Assembly (NCBI RefSeq): GCF_003061025.1
Contig: NZ_QAIL01000124.1
Location: 1 to 49,781, forward strand
Length of the DNA: 49,781 nt
Source: Pedobacter sp. HMWF019
Lineage (GTDB): Bacteria > Bacteroidota > Bacteroidia > Sphingobacteriales > Sphingobacteriaceae
Direction of reading: 5' to 3'
A model generated the notes under the pieces. The model did not search any database and was not told the DNA's origin. It saw nothing but the letters and a program-made list of their open reading frames with translations. Of this stretch, positions 26,401-34,083 are shown piece by piece. Position 1 is the first letter of the stretch; every line of letters starts with the position of its first letter. Both the position numbers and the translations under genes were made by a program.

Positions 26401-26926
26401 CTGTAAAATCCAATACCGAGACAGGATCTGCAGAAACCCAGGTACCGGAACCAAGATCATTCTGGATACCATGAAAATTATAAGCTGTTTTTATATTGAA
26501 CTGCCGGATATTTGAATTGGTAGCCTTCTTTATAACTGCAGCATATTTATCCTTTAACCGGTTCATGGGCAACTCCATATTTGACTGCCCCGAGCAAACC
26601 CAGACGTCTCCAATCAGGATATTATGAATAGAGATCAGATTATCTCCCTGTATATCCATGCGAAATGGCCCACCAGGGGCCATTTCAGGAAGTTCAATGG
26701 TCCAGACCGATGATGACTTGCAAACAGTTTTATAGTCTTTGTTTTTGAATTTGAGTGTAATCTTTTCTCCCGGATCTGCCCATCCCCAAACCCGGATCAC
26801 CTCGCCTCTTTGCAATACCATCCCGTCACTGATCAGTCTGGGTAATTTTACAGTTGCGTAACTGCAAACAACCTGTGCAGTGAAAAATAGGCAAAATAAG
26901 AATCTCTTAAAAAATACCTGTGCCAT
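23411..26926 (-). CDS. Sialate-O-acetylesterase-like / GH43 fusion enzyme
   Basis: A 1171-residue exported two-enzyme fusion. After a signal peptide, an SGNH/SASA-type esterase spans about residues 20-620. Its Ser is in 'VCSGQSNMELP' (about 113), with 'VIWYQGESNTGNPGDY' (about 425) and the Asp/His end in 'WNDIHPLNK' (about 506); a jelly-roll insert (about 255-370) splits it. From about 645 a GH43 domain begins with 'SGFYPDPSVTKVGGDYYLVNS', plus 'GIDPSLFFD' and 'WIEGPHIFK' (three catalytic acids), then a concanavalin-like C-terminal module (about 965-1165) typical of GH43 beta-xylosidases. Deacetylation and xylose release would be combined on acetylated xylo-oligosaccharides. ATG 26926 replaces an in-frame TTG at 26959. 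It is the last gene of the operon. Confidence 0.9.
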   Translation of the reverse strand: MAQVFFKRFLFCLFFTAQVVCSYATVKLPRLISDGMVLQRGEVIRVWGWADPGEKITLKFKNKDYKTVCKSSSVWTIELPEMAPGGPFRMDIQGDNLISIHNILIGDVWVCSGQSNMELPMNRLKDKYAAVIKKATNSNIRQFNIKTAYNFHGIQNDLGSGTWVSADPVSVLDFTGVGYFFAKDLYEKYHVPIGLIKASVGGSPAEAWLSESALKSFPKQLALYQKYQDDAVIDQIKKKDEETASTWNNRVKKNDRGLEDGEISDWKNTVVPGFLTGYLSGVLWYRKEIDLPEAMDGKAGRLLLGTIVDRDETYINGQLVGSTGYQYPPRKYDVPAGILKKGKNTIVVRVIAENGKVGFTTDKPYELVVGLKRIDLKGTWQCKVGYASDPMPGGQTTFQYQPGGLFNAMISPLLPYAVKGVIWYQGESNTGNPGDYEVLFKDLIQDWRAQWKNKDLPFLYVQLASFMPSKPQPSESNWAEVREAQLKTLELTNTGMAVATDIGEWNDIHPLNKEDVGKRLSLAAQRIAYHDSKLVYSGPLYQSMKRSGQKMMLSFTSTGNGLLAKGGGELKGFSIAGKDGKFVWAKARITGKQVEVWSEAVQEPMAVRYAWADNPEGANLYNKEGLPASAFRTDGASVKFTNPVMSGFYPDPSVTKVGGDYYLVNSTFSYFPGIPVFQSKDLKNWKQIGNVIDRPSQMNFMGDKVSRGLFAPSINYHKGTYYVTCTLIDRKGNFVVTAKHPEGPWSDPVWLPEVQGIDPSLFFDQDKAYIVYNSDAPDRKPLYDGHRTIRLYEFDPVDLKVLGEEQLLVNGGVDLSKKPVWIEGPHIFKRDQWYYLCAAEGGTSINHSQVILRSASVKGPYQPYAQNPILTQRDLDPARANPITSAGHAELVEGPDGKTYALFLAVRPYQGDYYNTGRETFIAPVSWENGWPKINPEHAEIQYRYTAGFQEQKNDAPPQSGNFAYRTTFDQKLGPELLLLRTRDTTKYQLSKSKGLTLNLSPETCMGKGNPAFVGKRQQHLTCSATTELNFNALQNNEQAGMLIFQNEDHFYFIAKSVVDGKPVVQLFKSNPQTQKMDLLTEQSLTETEAKAKLLLRIDARKSVYDFKYATDARQWKVLKNNVDGSFLSTKTAGGFVGCLFALYASSNGKASSSQASYQWLDYEGNDEIYK

Positions 26927-26950
26927 GCTTCTATCGTCAATTGATGCAAT

Positions 26951-26984
26951 ACAAGGCAAAACTCCTTAAGGAGTTTTGCCTTGT
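26951..26984. repeat. 34-bp perfect palindrome across the GH10 stop codon
   Basis: Seventeen-nt arms (26951-26967 and 26968-26984, beginning ACAAGGCAAAACTCC) are exact reverse complements with no spacer. The TAA stop of the GH10 lipoprotein gene (26966-26968) is at the centre. No T run follows on the minus strand, so it is not a canonical terminator. It may be an RNA hairpin affecting expression of the downstream esterase-GH43 gene or message decay. Confidence 0.8.
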
Positions 26985-28609
26985 AATCCTTGTTTAAATC
27001 CTACGTATGCTTGCTTTTTACCAAAATTCTTATCAAATAAATCTGGCTGATCTACTTTTTTCAGTGAAGTTACAATCCAGCTGCTAGGATCATCAACCCC
27101 CCAAACCGTAATCCCCGCCCGCTGTGCAGGAGGAACATTTTGTAGATACGACCAAACCACATATTTATACATAACTGCCTGGTCTGCGGAGGTAAATGGT
27201 GTTAACACAAAACTCGAATTTTCACCTGGATTGGCCCGGACATCCAATTCAGAAACCCGTACCTTTAATCCTGTTGCAGCTAAAGCCTTAAAGGCTGCAT
27301 CGATTCCCGCTTTTGGAGTACCAATATTGATGTGCATTTGAGTACCCAGGCCTGTAATACCCGCATTGGCATCTTTCAACTCCTTGGCTAAAGCAATAAA
27401 GGCATTCAATTTTGTGGTATTAGTTTCCAGATTGTACTCATTCATAAAGAGGTCTGCATTAGCGTCTATGGCTTTGGCGTAACCAAAAGCTTTCTTAGCA
27501 TAATCTCTGCCCAAATAATTCTGCCACACAAATATACCTGATGTTGTGGCCGGTGTATTGCTGTTGTTTCTGAGATCCCCACCATCGGTAAAAGGTTCAT
27601 TAAGGACATCCCATTGCTTTACTTTTCCTGCGTAATGTGTCATCATACCCTGAATATAGGTCTTCATGGCATTATCTACATTGGCCAGTACCTGCGCCCC
27701 TGTTGGAGGAGCCGCTGCTAATGCGTCGACAACCGATACGTCATCAATATAAAATGTATTCGCGTTGCCTCCCAAATCAAATGCAATCTGCATTGTGGTT
27801 CCGGTAGCGGTATAACTGTAGGATATCTGCGTCCAGGAAGTCCCTACTGCTTTTCCACCCTGATAGTTTACAGAACCGTCTGAGCTTCGTATTTCAAACT
27901 GTATACTTCCTGCAGCATTTCCTTTGATCCAGTAAGATACTGTATAAACTTTTCCCGCAGTAACCGGAATTGGTGTACGGGTAATGATCTGGGTATTGTA
28001 ATTGTTTCCACCTGCTACCGTAGTAGTTTGCAGTGCCCGGTTGCCCCCATGAGCAGCAACACCTGTAGCTACAGAAAACGTACCATTGGAATGGTTTAAA
28101 TCTTGCCAGTTAGTAAAAAGATCGCCAGTAACCGCATCAGGACCAGCTTCGAAATCGCCATTCGGCACCAAATTAACCGCATTACTCCCTCCGCTGCCAG
28201 TGACCAGGGTATTGAGGTAGTTGGTATTTTGCTGGGAATGCCAAACCAGTGTATGTCCATAAATGTTTAATCCAGCATTTGTGCACAAGGTTACAAAAGC
28301 ATCCGTATTGGCAAAATTAAGGCTGCCATCATTCTGCACGATGTAAGAATGCTTCATTTCATTACCAAAAGTAACGATGTTCGCTTCACGCTTTACCGTT
28401 GCAAAATAGCCACTGTTCGAAGTAGACAGACCTTTTTCTATTGCAAGCCCAATAGGAAAAGAAACCAGCGATTTAAGGGTTCCTGTGGTATCGGAAAAAT
28501 CACCCATGTTATTGATTCCCAGCTCCTGGTTCTTTTTACAGGAAAAGCTGCATAGTATTAAACCAGCTATAATTGCAGGCTTACATTTATATATAATATT
28601 TTTTATCAT
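26966..28609 (-). CDS. GH10 endo-xylanase lipoprotein with internal CBM
   Basis: A 547-residue lipoprotein (lipobox near 'LILCSFSC', Cys24) probably displayed on the cell surface. The GH10 barrel begins about residue 45 ('FPIGLAIEKG') and is interrupted after 'YGHTLVWHSQ' by a CBM4/9-type jelly roll (about residues 146-296, 'LVPNGDFEAG' to 'FYIDDVSVVD'). It then resumes with the acid/base Glu338 in WDVLNEP and the nucleophile Glu454 in SELDVR. This insertion architecture is known from Bacteroides and Prevotella xylan loci, where it initiates xylan attack next to SusC/D. ATG 28609 is preferred over a start at 28642 because it gives the signal peptide directly. It lies 35 nt after susD. Confidence 0.93.
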   Translation of the reverse strand: MIKNIIYKCKPAIIAGLILCSFSCKKNQELGINNMGDFSDTTGTLKSLVSFPIGLAIEKGLSTSNSGYFATVKREANIVTFGNEMKHSYIVQNDGSLNFANTDAFVTLCTNAGLNIYGHTLVWHSQQNTNYLNTLVTGSGGSNAVNLVPNGDFEAGPDAVTGDLFTNWQDLNHSNGTFSVATGVAAHGGNRALQTTTVAGGNNYNTQIITRTPIPVTAGKVYTVSYWIKGNAAGSIQFEIRSSDGSVNYQGGKAVGTSWTQISYSYTATGTTMQIAFDLGGNANTFYIDDVSVVDALAAAPPTGAQVLANVDNAMKTYIQGMMTHYAGKVKQWDVLNEPFTDGGDLRNNSNTPATTSGIFVWQNYLGRDYAKKAFGYAKAIDANADLFMNEYNLETNTTKLNAFIALAKELKDANAGITGLGTQMHINIGTPKAGIDAAFKALAATGLKVRVSELDVRANPGENSSFVLTPFTSADQAVMYKYVVWSYLQNVPPAQRAGITVWGVDDPSSWIVTSLKKVDQPDLFDKNFGKKQAYVGFKQGLQGKTP

Positions 28610-28644
28610 TTCATTTAAGTTTTGTTGGCCGTTTACAAACAAGT

Positions 28645-30402
28645 TTAATAGCCTGGGTTCTGAGGAAACTTATCTCCGGTGGTTACCAGGTTGATCAGCG
28701 ATAAAGGTATAGGTCGCAAGGCAAAAGCATCTGCAGGCGAACTTTTCGAGTACCCGGGATATGCTTCTGAATTATAGGCCTGAAGTCTTCTTCCCAAAGA
28801 TTGCGTACGGGTTAAATCCCACCATCTTGTGCACTCTTCATACAGCTCCCTTGAACGTTCGTCCAGGATAAAATCAAGCGTTACATCATTCGAACTGATC
28901 TGCATTGCTGCTACAGCCGTAGCATTTTGTGCACTGGAATTGCTGCTCTTATAAGCAGCCCGGGTACGGATTACATTCAGCATATCTGCTGCTTTAGACA
29001 GATCTCCTGATTTAAAATAAGCCTCAGCTGCCAACAGGTATACATCTGCAAACCGAACCAGGATGAAAGGACGGGTAGAAGGATCATTCATTGCGGCTCG
29101 GCTCGGATCGTCATACTTCTTTAAAGATGGAAATATGATAGGTGTATAAGCATTCGCTGTGCTTCCTGCCCCTACCAACGATGGTGGAATCAGGATTACT
29201 CCTTTAAAGGAAGCTCGTTTTGTTGCTCCCGGGTCAAACGGTGGTGTCCAGATAGCCGTATCTGTGCCTACAGTTAAAGCACCTCTGGGTGTGGTAATTC
29301 CGGCGGTATTTGCAATCCAGGTGGTTTGAAAGCTTTTGTCAAAACGGGTATCGTTGTTTCGTTCTGCAAATACACGCAGCATATAGTCTGTATTCGGTCT
29401 GATCCTGATGAAAGGACGCCCATTTGCAACATCACGTGTCATCACTGCTGAGCCAGTAGAAGCAGGATAGTTTGCAGTAACTGAAGGATAGTTTGGACGG
29501 AAAAGGAAATTAGTCACATTATAATTACCTCCCGAACCACCTACTACGTAATTTCCGTATTTGGCATCGCTACTTTCGTCAATAACAAAAAGCACTTCCT
29601 TTCCATAATCGTTTGCAGGTTTAAAAGCATCTGCAAAATCCTGCCAAAGATCAACCCCATAGGTAGCGCGATTGGCAATCAGATTTTGAAATGTGGATGC
29701 CGCAGTTGCAAAATCACCGGATTGAGCGGCCTTTGACCAACCCCTGGTGAGATAAGCTTTACCTAAAAAGTATAATGCTGTAGCCTGTGTTGCGGCTTTA
29801 CCACCAAAAGGCTGGCCTGGGGTAACCTGCAATTCCTTGGAGGCTTCTGAAAAATCCTTAATGATCTGAGCGTAAAGATCTGCTAGCGGCGCACGTTTAT
29901 CAGAAGTGGTTGGATCTGTAATAAAGGTGGTATGCAAGGGCATTTCACCAAAATTCACCACCATATAGTAATAAAGCATTCCACGCAGGAACTTCGCTTG
30001 CGCCAGGTATTGTGTACGTTGCGTTGCATCAGTAAGCGCAGTTCCATATAACAGCACCCCATTTAAGGTGTTGATCCCCTGATAAGCATTTTGTACAATA
30101 TAACGGTAATCATCCAGGCCAAGGTTGACATATGTAAATGTTGAAATACTACTGGTACTACCACCTGCAAGGGTTTCGTCTGTTCCGCCAACCAACTGGT
30201 TGGTAAAGCCCTCTGTTCCCCATAAACCCCGAAGTGTTCCATAGACCCCTGTTATACTGCCAATAACCCCTACTGGTGTGCTGAAAGATTGCTGGGTCAA
30301 CTGGGTACGCTGTTCTTCTTTTAAAAAATCCTTTTTACAGCTGCTCGCGCTTAAGGTAACCGTAGCCGCAAGGATTATAGATATTTTACTATATAATTTC
30401 AT
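28645..30402 (-). CDS. SusD/RagB-like xylan-binding outer-membrane lipoprotein
   Basis: A 585-residue SusD homologue. The signal peptide ends in a lipobox ('LSASSC', Cys about 22) followed by KKDFLKEE, the usual start of Bacteroidota surface lipoproteins. Helical TPR-like SusD regions include 'AKFLRGMLYYYMVVNFGEMPL' and the C-terminal 'RPFILVRFADVYLLAAEAYFKSGDLSKAADMLNVIRTRA', then 'LDFILDERSRELYEECTRWWDLTRT'. SusD proteins cap the SusC transporter and bind the polysaccharide. Xylan specificity is inferred from the adjacent GH10. It sits 18 nt after susC and 35 nt before GH10, in one operon. Confidence 0.95.
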   Translation of the reverse strand: MKLYSKISIILAATVTLSASSCKKDFLKEEQRTQLTQQSFSTPVGVIGSITGVYGTLRGLWGTEGFTNQLVGGTDETLAGGSTSSISTFTYVNLGLDDYRYIVQNAYQGINTLNGVLLYGTALTDATQRTQYLAQAKFLRGMLYYYMVVNFGEMPLHTTFITDPTTSDKRAPLADLYAQIIKDFSEASKELQVTPGQPFGGKAATQATALYFLGKAYLTRGWSKAAQSGDFATAASTFQNLIANRATYGVDLWQDFADAFKPANDYGKEVLFVIDESSDAKYGNYVVGGSGGNYNVTNFLFRPNYPSVTANYPASTGSAVMTRDVANGRPFIRIRPNTDYMLRVFAERNNDTRFDKSFQTTWIANTAGITTPRGALTVGTDTAIWTPPFDPGATKRASFKGVILIPPSLVGAGSTANAYTPIIFPSLKKYDDPSRAAMNDPSTRPFILVRFADVYLLAAEAYFKSGDLSKAADMLNVIRTRAAYKSSNSSAQNATAVAAMQISSNDVTLDFILDERSRELYEECTRWWDLTRTQSLGRRLQAYNSEAYPGYSKSSPADAFALRPIPLSLINLVTTGDKFPQNPGY

Positions 30403-30420
30403 ATTTATAACTTTAAACTG

Positions 30421-33400
30421 TTAAAATTTCACATTAACACCTAATTGGAATGTCCGGGTGGGTGGATTATTTAAATTTGCTGTTATGGCACGGCTGGTAC
30501 TCGTTCCTGCATTTCCACCTCCTGCCGTTGGGTTTGTTCCGGCAACTGTTGAAGCCACAACACCTCCGGTTGCATTTCCTTCAGGATCTATTCCGTATCC
30601 GCTGCGTACTAATGGAGAATAGATAATGAATGGATTGGCACAGGTCGCATAAATCCTTAAAGAACTGATTCCCGTACCTTTCAACAGGTCTGCAGAGAAC
30701 GTATAGCCCAGATTGATACTCCTCATTTTCACGAAAGATCCGTCGCGAACTGCAAGTGTAGAGGCATAAATTTGTTTATCATTCGCCGCATCAGGTGCAG
30801 GGAATTCATTTGTTGGGTTGGTAGGGGTCCAGTAATCTACTTTCCATTGGTTTACGCGACTGTTACCAAAAAATGGATAACCCTGAGCACTTCCATCTGC
30901 TGAAAGATATGGGGCTAGAATTTTCTGACCAATACGGGCACTGGTTACCAGAGAAAGGTCAAATCCTTTATACCTGAAACGGTTGGTGATACCTCCGGTA
31001 AATTTAGGCTGAAAATTACCAATAATCTGTAAGTCACTGGCATTGATCTTTCCATCATTATTTAAATCTTCTACTTTGATTTGCCCTGGCAGTTGTCCGT
31101 ATACGGCTGCTTGTGCCGCCTCACTGGTTTGCCATATCCCAATTTTTTTAAGGTCATAAATCACGTTAAAAGGTTGTCCAACAAACCAGTTGTTACCAAT
31201 ATCCTGCTGAATACCGTCATGAAGGGCAACGATAGAATTTCTATTAAAGGAGATGTTAAAATCTGTATCCCAGCTAAAACCTTTATCACTTCTGATGTTA
31301 CTGGAACTTAATGAAATTTCCAATCCCCTTCCTTTGGTTTTACCCTCATTGGCTGTATATTGTGTTGCACCATTGGTATAAGGCAGGTTTACCACCTGTA
31401 AGATATGGTCTGTTCTCTGGTCATAAAAATCAATGGAACCACTGATCCTGTTTTTAAACAAACTAAAATCTAATCCAATATTGGCTTGTTTGGTAAATTC
31501 CCAGGTTAAATTCTGATTCGCCAGGCTATTTAAAAAATAACCATTTGCTGCAGAACCCGCATTTCCAATAGGGCCAAAATTATAGAAATTGCTGGCCAGG
31601 TTACCTGCAGAAGAATAAGCTCCAACAGATTGGTTGGAAGTTTTTCCGTAGCCCCCCCTTAATTTTAAAGAAGAAATGATGTGCTCAATTCCTTTAAAGA
31701 ATTTCTCGTTATCGATATTCCAGGCTGCGCCAAATGCCGGATAAACATAATATTTTTTGTTTGGGAACACAGAAGACCCATCATCCCTGATGGTTGCTGT
31801 TAAAGAGTATTTGCCATTGAATACGTAATTTAAACGCCCCATGTAAGAAACCAGGCTTGTTTCGGAATAACCACCAGCTCCTGCACTGACACTTCCTGCT
31901 TGCTGCAGGTTATAATTTTGAATATAATCTGCAGGTATACCAATACCGTTAAAACTGTTGTTCTGGAAATGATCCTTTTCTATACTGTACAAACCGGTAA
32001 AAGTTACATGGTGTTTTTCTGCGAACACTTTATCATAGGTCAGCAAATTCTCTACTGTATAACTGTAATTTTCACTGGCACTGACCGATTCATTAGCCTG
32101 GCTGTAAGACGTTGCATTATTATAATAGGTATTTGGACCTGTATACATACCACCACCACTTGAATAATAGCTTGCCCCAACATTTGCCCTGTATTTAAGC
32201 CCATCGATAATTTTCAATTCACCATATAACGCAGCTATGGTACCCAACCTTCTATTTTGATCGGTGTTGGTACTTTTATCTCTTATGGTCAAGGGATTAA
32301 CAACGGCAGCATCCAATGAGCCTACCTGTGGCAACAAGTTAATCGAACCGTCTTCATTATAAGGAGAAACCAGCGGGCTCAGGCGGATTACACCGCCTAC
32401 AGGATATCGGTTTCCTCCATTAGTAACTGAAAGATCGGAGGCGATCGATCCGCCAATCTTTATTCTTTCACTGGCCTGATGATCTACTGTTGCTCTTAAA
32501 CTATACCGGGAGTAATCCTGTCCATATACGATACCTTGTTCCTTGCGATAACCCGCGCTAATTGAAAACTGTGTTGCATCGGATCCACCTGAAATGCTTA
32601 AATTCTGATTATTAACATAACCATTTCGGAAAATAATATCCTGCCAGTTGGTATTGGTTCCCTTAGCCAAACCAGCACGTTCTGCACTGGTTAAGGCATA
32701 AGCGCTTACGCCAGGATTGACACTATTTAGAACCTGTGCAGCTTCTTTAAAAGCAGCATACTCTGTTCCGTTAAAGAAATTATATTCATCAGTTCGGCTG
32801 GTTACTCCAAAATAAGAGTTGTAATTGATTACTGCTTTACCAGATTTTCCACGTTTACTAGTGATCAAAATAACCCCACTGGCACCTCTGGAGCCATAAA
32901 TGGCCGTTGCAGATGCATCCTTCAGGACATCCAGACTTGCAATATCGTCCGGATTAATATCATTGATACTTCCACCAACAAAAGGGATTCCGTCCAATAC
33001 AATCAGTGGACCATTCTGTGCATTGGCCGAGCTGCCCGTAGTACCAAGAGAGCGCTCTCCCCTGATGCGAATCTGACCGGCAGCACCGGGCTGCGTACCG
33101 TTAGCCTGGATATCTACACCAGCCAAACGCCCTTGCAGCTGTGCAATAACGTTTGTAGCCGGCACTTCGGCCAACGTTGCGCCATTAATGGAAGCTACCG
33201 CTCCAGTTACATCTTTTTTACGCTGCGTACCGTATCCAACCACCACAACTTCTGTGAGCTTATTCGATTCCGGGTTAAGTGTAACCTGAACAGACTGACC
33301 TGCGCTTACTTTTATCTCTTTAGGCGCATAACCTATATAAGAGATAACTAAGGTTCCTCCTCCCGCAGGTATCGCCAGGGAGAAGTTACCATTTACGTCA

Positions 33401-33582
33401 GCTGAAGTACTTGCCGTTCCTGATTTTATTCTGATGATGGCACCTGGAAGAGCTAATCCTTTTTCATCTGTCACTTTTCCCTTTACTGAGGAAGTCTGTG
33501 CAAATGTATTTGCCGATAGAAAAGCAAGTAACAACAGCAAGGCTGCCGAACTTAACTTCTTAATGAGTTTAATTTTTTCCAT
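30421..33582 (-). CDS. SusC/RagA-like TonB-dependent oligosaccharide transporter
   Basis: A 1053-residue outer-membrane receptor. After a signal peptide (to about residue 28), a carboxypeptidase-regulatory-like domain (about 33-108, 'VKGKVTDEKGLALPGAIIRIKSG') leads into 'VVVVGYGTQRKKDVTGAVASI' and the plug domain ('IRIRGERSL', 'PLIVLDGIPF', 'DVLKDASATAIYGSRGASGVILITSK'), then a 22-strand barrel ending in 'TFQLGVNVKF' with the terminal aromatic. It imports xylo-oligosaccharides with its SusD partner, powered by TonB. It is the first gene of the leftward operon susC-susD-GH10-esterase/GH43. No HTCS or ECF regulator is adjacent. Confidence 0.96.
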   Translation of the reverse strand: MEKIKLIKKLSSAALLLLLAFLSANTFAQTSSVKGKVTDEKGLALPGAIIRIKSGTASTSADVNGNFSLAIPAGGGTLVISYIGYAPKEIKVSAGQSVQVTLNPESNKLTEVVVVGYGTQRKKDVTGAVASINGATLAEVPATNVIAQLQGRLAGVDIQANGTQPGAAGQIRIRGERSLGTTGSSANAQNGPLIVLDGIPFVGGSINDINPDDIASLDVLKDASATAIYGSRGASGVILITSKRGKSGKAVINYNSYFGVTSRTDEYNFFNGTEYAAFKEAAQVLNSVNPGVSAYALTSAERAGLAKGTNTNWQDIIFRNGYVNNQNLSISGGSDATQFSISAGYRKEQGIVYGQDYSRYSLRATVDHQASERIKIGGSIASDLSVTNGGNRYPVGGVIRLSPLVSPYNEDGSINLLPQVGSLDAAVVNPLTIRDKSTNTDQNRRLGTIAALYGELKIIDGLKYRANVGASYYSSGGGMYTGPNTYYNNATSYSQANESVSASENYSYTVENLLTYDKVFAEKHHVTFTGLYSIEKDHFQNNSFNGIGIPADYIQNYNLQQAGSVSAGAGGYSETSLVSYMGRLNYVFNGKYSLTATIRDDGSSVFPNKKYYVYPAFGAAWNIDNEKFFKGIEHIISSLKLRGGYGKTSNQSVGAYSSAGNLASNFYNFGPIGNAGSAANGYFLNSLANQNLTWEFTKQANIGLDFSLFKNRISGSIDFYDQRTDHILQVVNLPYTNGATQYTANEGKTKGRGLEISLSSSNIRSDKGFSWDTDFNISFNRNSIVALHDGIQQDIGNNWFVGQPFNVIYDLKKIGIWQTSEAAQAAVYGQLPGQIKVEDLNNDGKINASDLQIIGNFQPKFTGGITNRFRYKGFDLSLVTSARIGQKILAPYLSADGSAQGYPFFGNSRVNQWKVDYWTPTNPTNEFPAPDAANDKQIYASTLAVRDGSFVKMRSINLGYTFSADLLKGTGISSLRIYATCANPFIIYSPLVRSGYGIDPEGNATGGVVASTVAGTNPTAGGGNAGTSTSRAITANLNNPPTRTFQLGVNVKF

Positions 33583-33794
33583 AATGTTTGGTTAATATTT
33601 GGTTGGGTTTTGAGTTTGTTAATTCTGGCTTCATAAAGCCCTTTACGTAGATTTTCTTTCCATAGACGTCTTAATTAATAATGCATATTCATTCGTTTCT
33701 AAATATTTATTACAAATAATCATTTTACAATATCCTTATATGATACTGTGGTATTCTGGAAATAATCACGAATCAGTACTGAAGTACAGGGTGA

Positions 33795-33802
33795 TATATT
33801 TG
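33795..33802 (+). promoter_or_regulatory. -7 box upstream of the GH10-GH115 operon
   Basis: TATATTTG fits TAnnTTTG exactly. The predicted start of transcription, near 33808, would place operator D at about +30 and leave a 5' untranslated region of roughly 275 nt. No good -33 TTG was found. Confidence 0.35.
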
Positions 33803-33838
33803 GTTACTAGGATAAAAGTAGAAAGAATTTTCAATAAT

Positions 33839-33850
33839 GCAATCGATTGT
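33839..33850. promoter_or_regulatory. LacI-type operator, site D (xylanase leader)
   Basis: GCAATCGATTGT differs from operator C at one position and is nearly palindromic in wider context. It lies in the GH10 leader and extends the putative LacI regulon to the xylanase/alpha-glucuronidase operon. Confidence 0.65.
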
Positions 33851-33888
33851 AATTATTTTTTTATAATTTTATTTTCAGGGACTCACAG

Positions 33889-33948
33889 ATGTCATTATAA
33901 AATCACAGGTGCAGGCGTTTATTCAGCCACATCATTTTATAATGACAT
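33889..33948. repeat. 15-bp perfect inverted repeat with 30-nt spacer
   Basis: ATGTCATTATAAAAT (33889-33903) and its exact reverse complement (33934-33948) flank 30 nt in the GH10 leader. It is either two binding sites for a dimeric regulator or the stem of an mRNA hairpin. No further copy was spotted in the window. Confidence 0.65.
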
Positions 33949-34083
33949 AAGGAAGAGAAAAAAACCTTGTTTAAAGCCAAATATGAACCATAATTACCAG
34001 CTGCTATATCTTAACCGCCATTTTCAGTTACCTGGAATAGAAAAGATAATACACCTCCAAAAACTCACTAAATCGTATTAGAT

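Larger units (their letters stand above)
33583..34083. other. 501-bp divergent regulatory region, susC / GH10
   Basis: This region separates the leftward susC operon from the rightward GH10-GH115 pair. It holds a rightward TATATTTG box (33795-33802), a LacI-type palindrome (33839-33850) and a long-spaced 15-bp inverted repeat (33889-33948), listed separately. A 113-codon open frame (33740-34081) lacks any coding signature and is treated as chance. The susC side is AT-rich with no convincing TAnnTTTG box. Confidence 0.7.

Noticed and set aside
26939..26952. GTCAATTGATGCAAT-like string upstream of the esterase-GH43 gene as a sixth LacI-type site
   Set aside because: It does not align with the GCAATCGATTGC core without gaps and is not palindromic about the same centre.
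33740..34081. Rightward 113-codon open frame in the susC/GH10 intergenic region
   Set aside because: It is rich in unusual residues, has no recognisable domain or signal, and overlaps the operator and inverted repeat, so it is treated as a chance frame.
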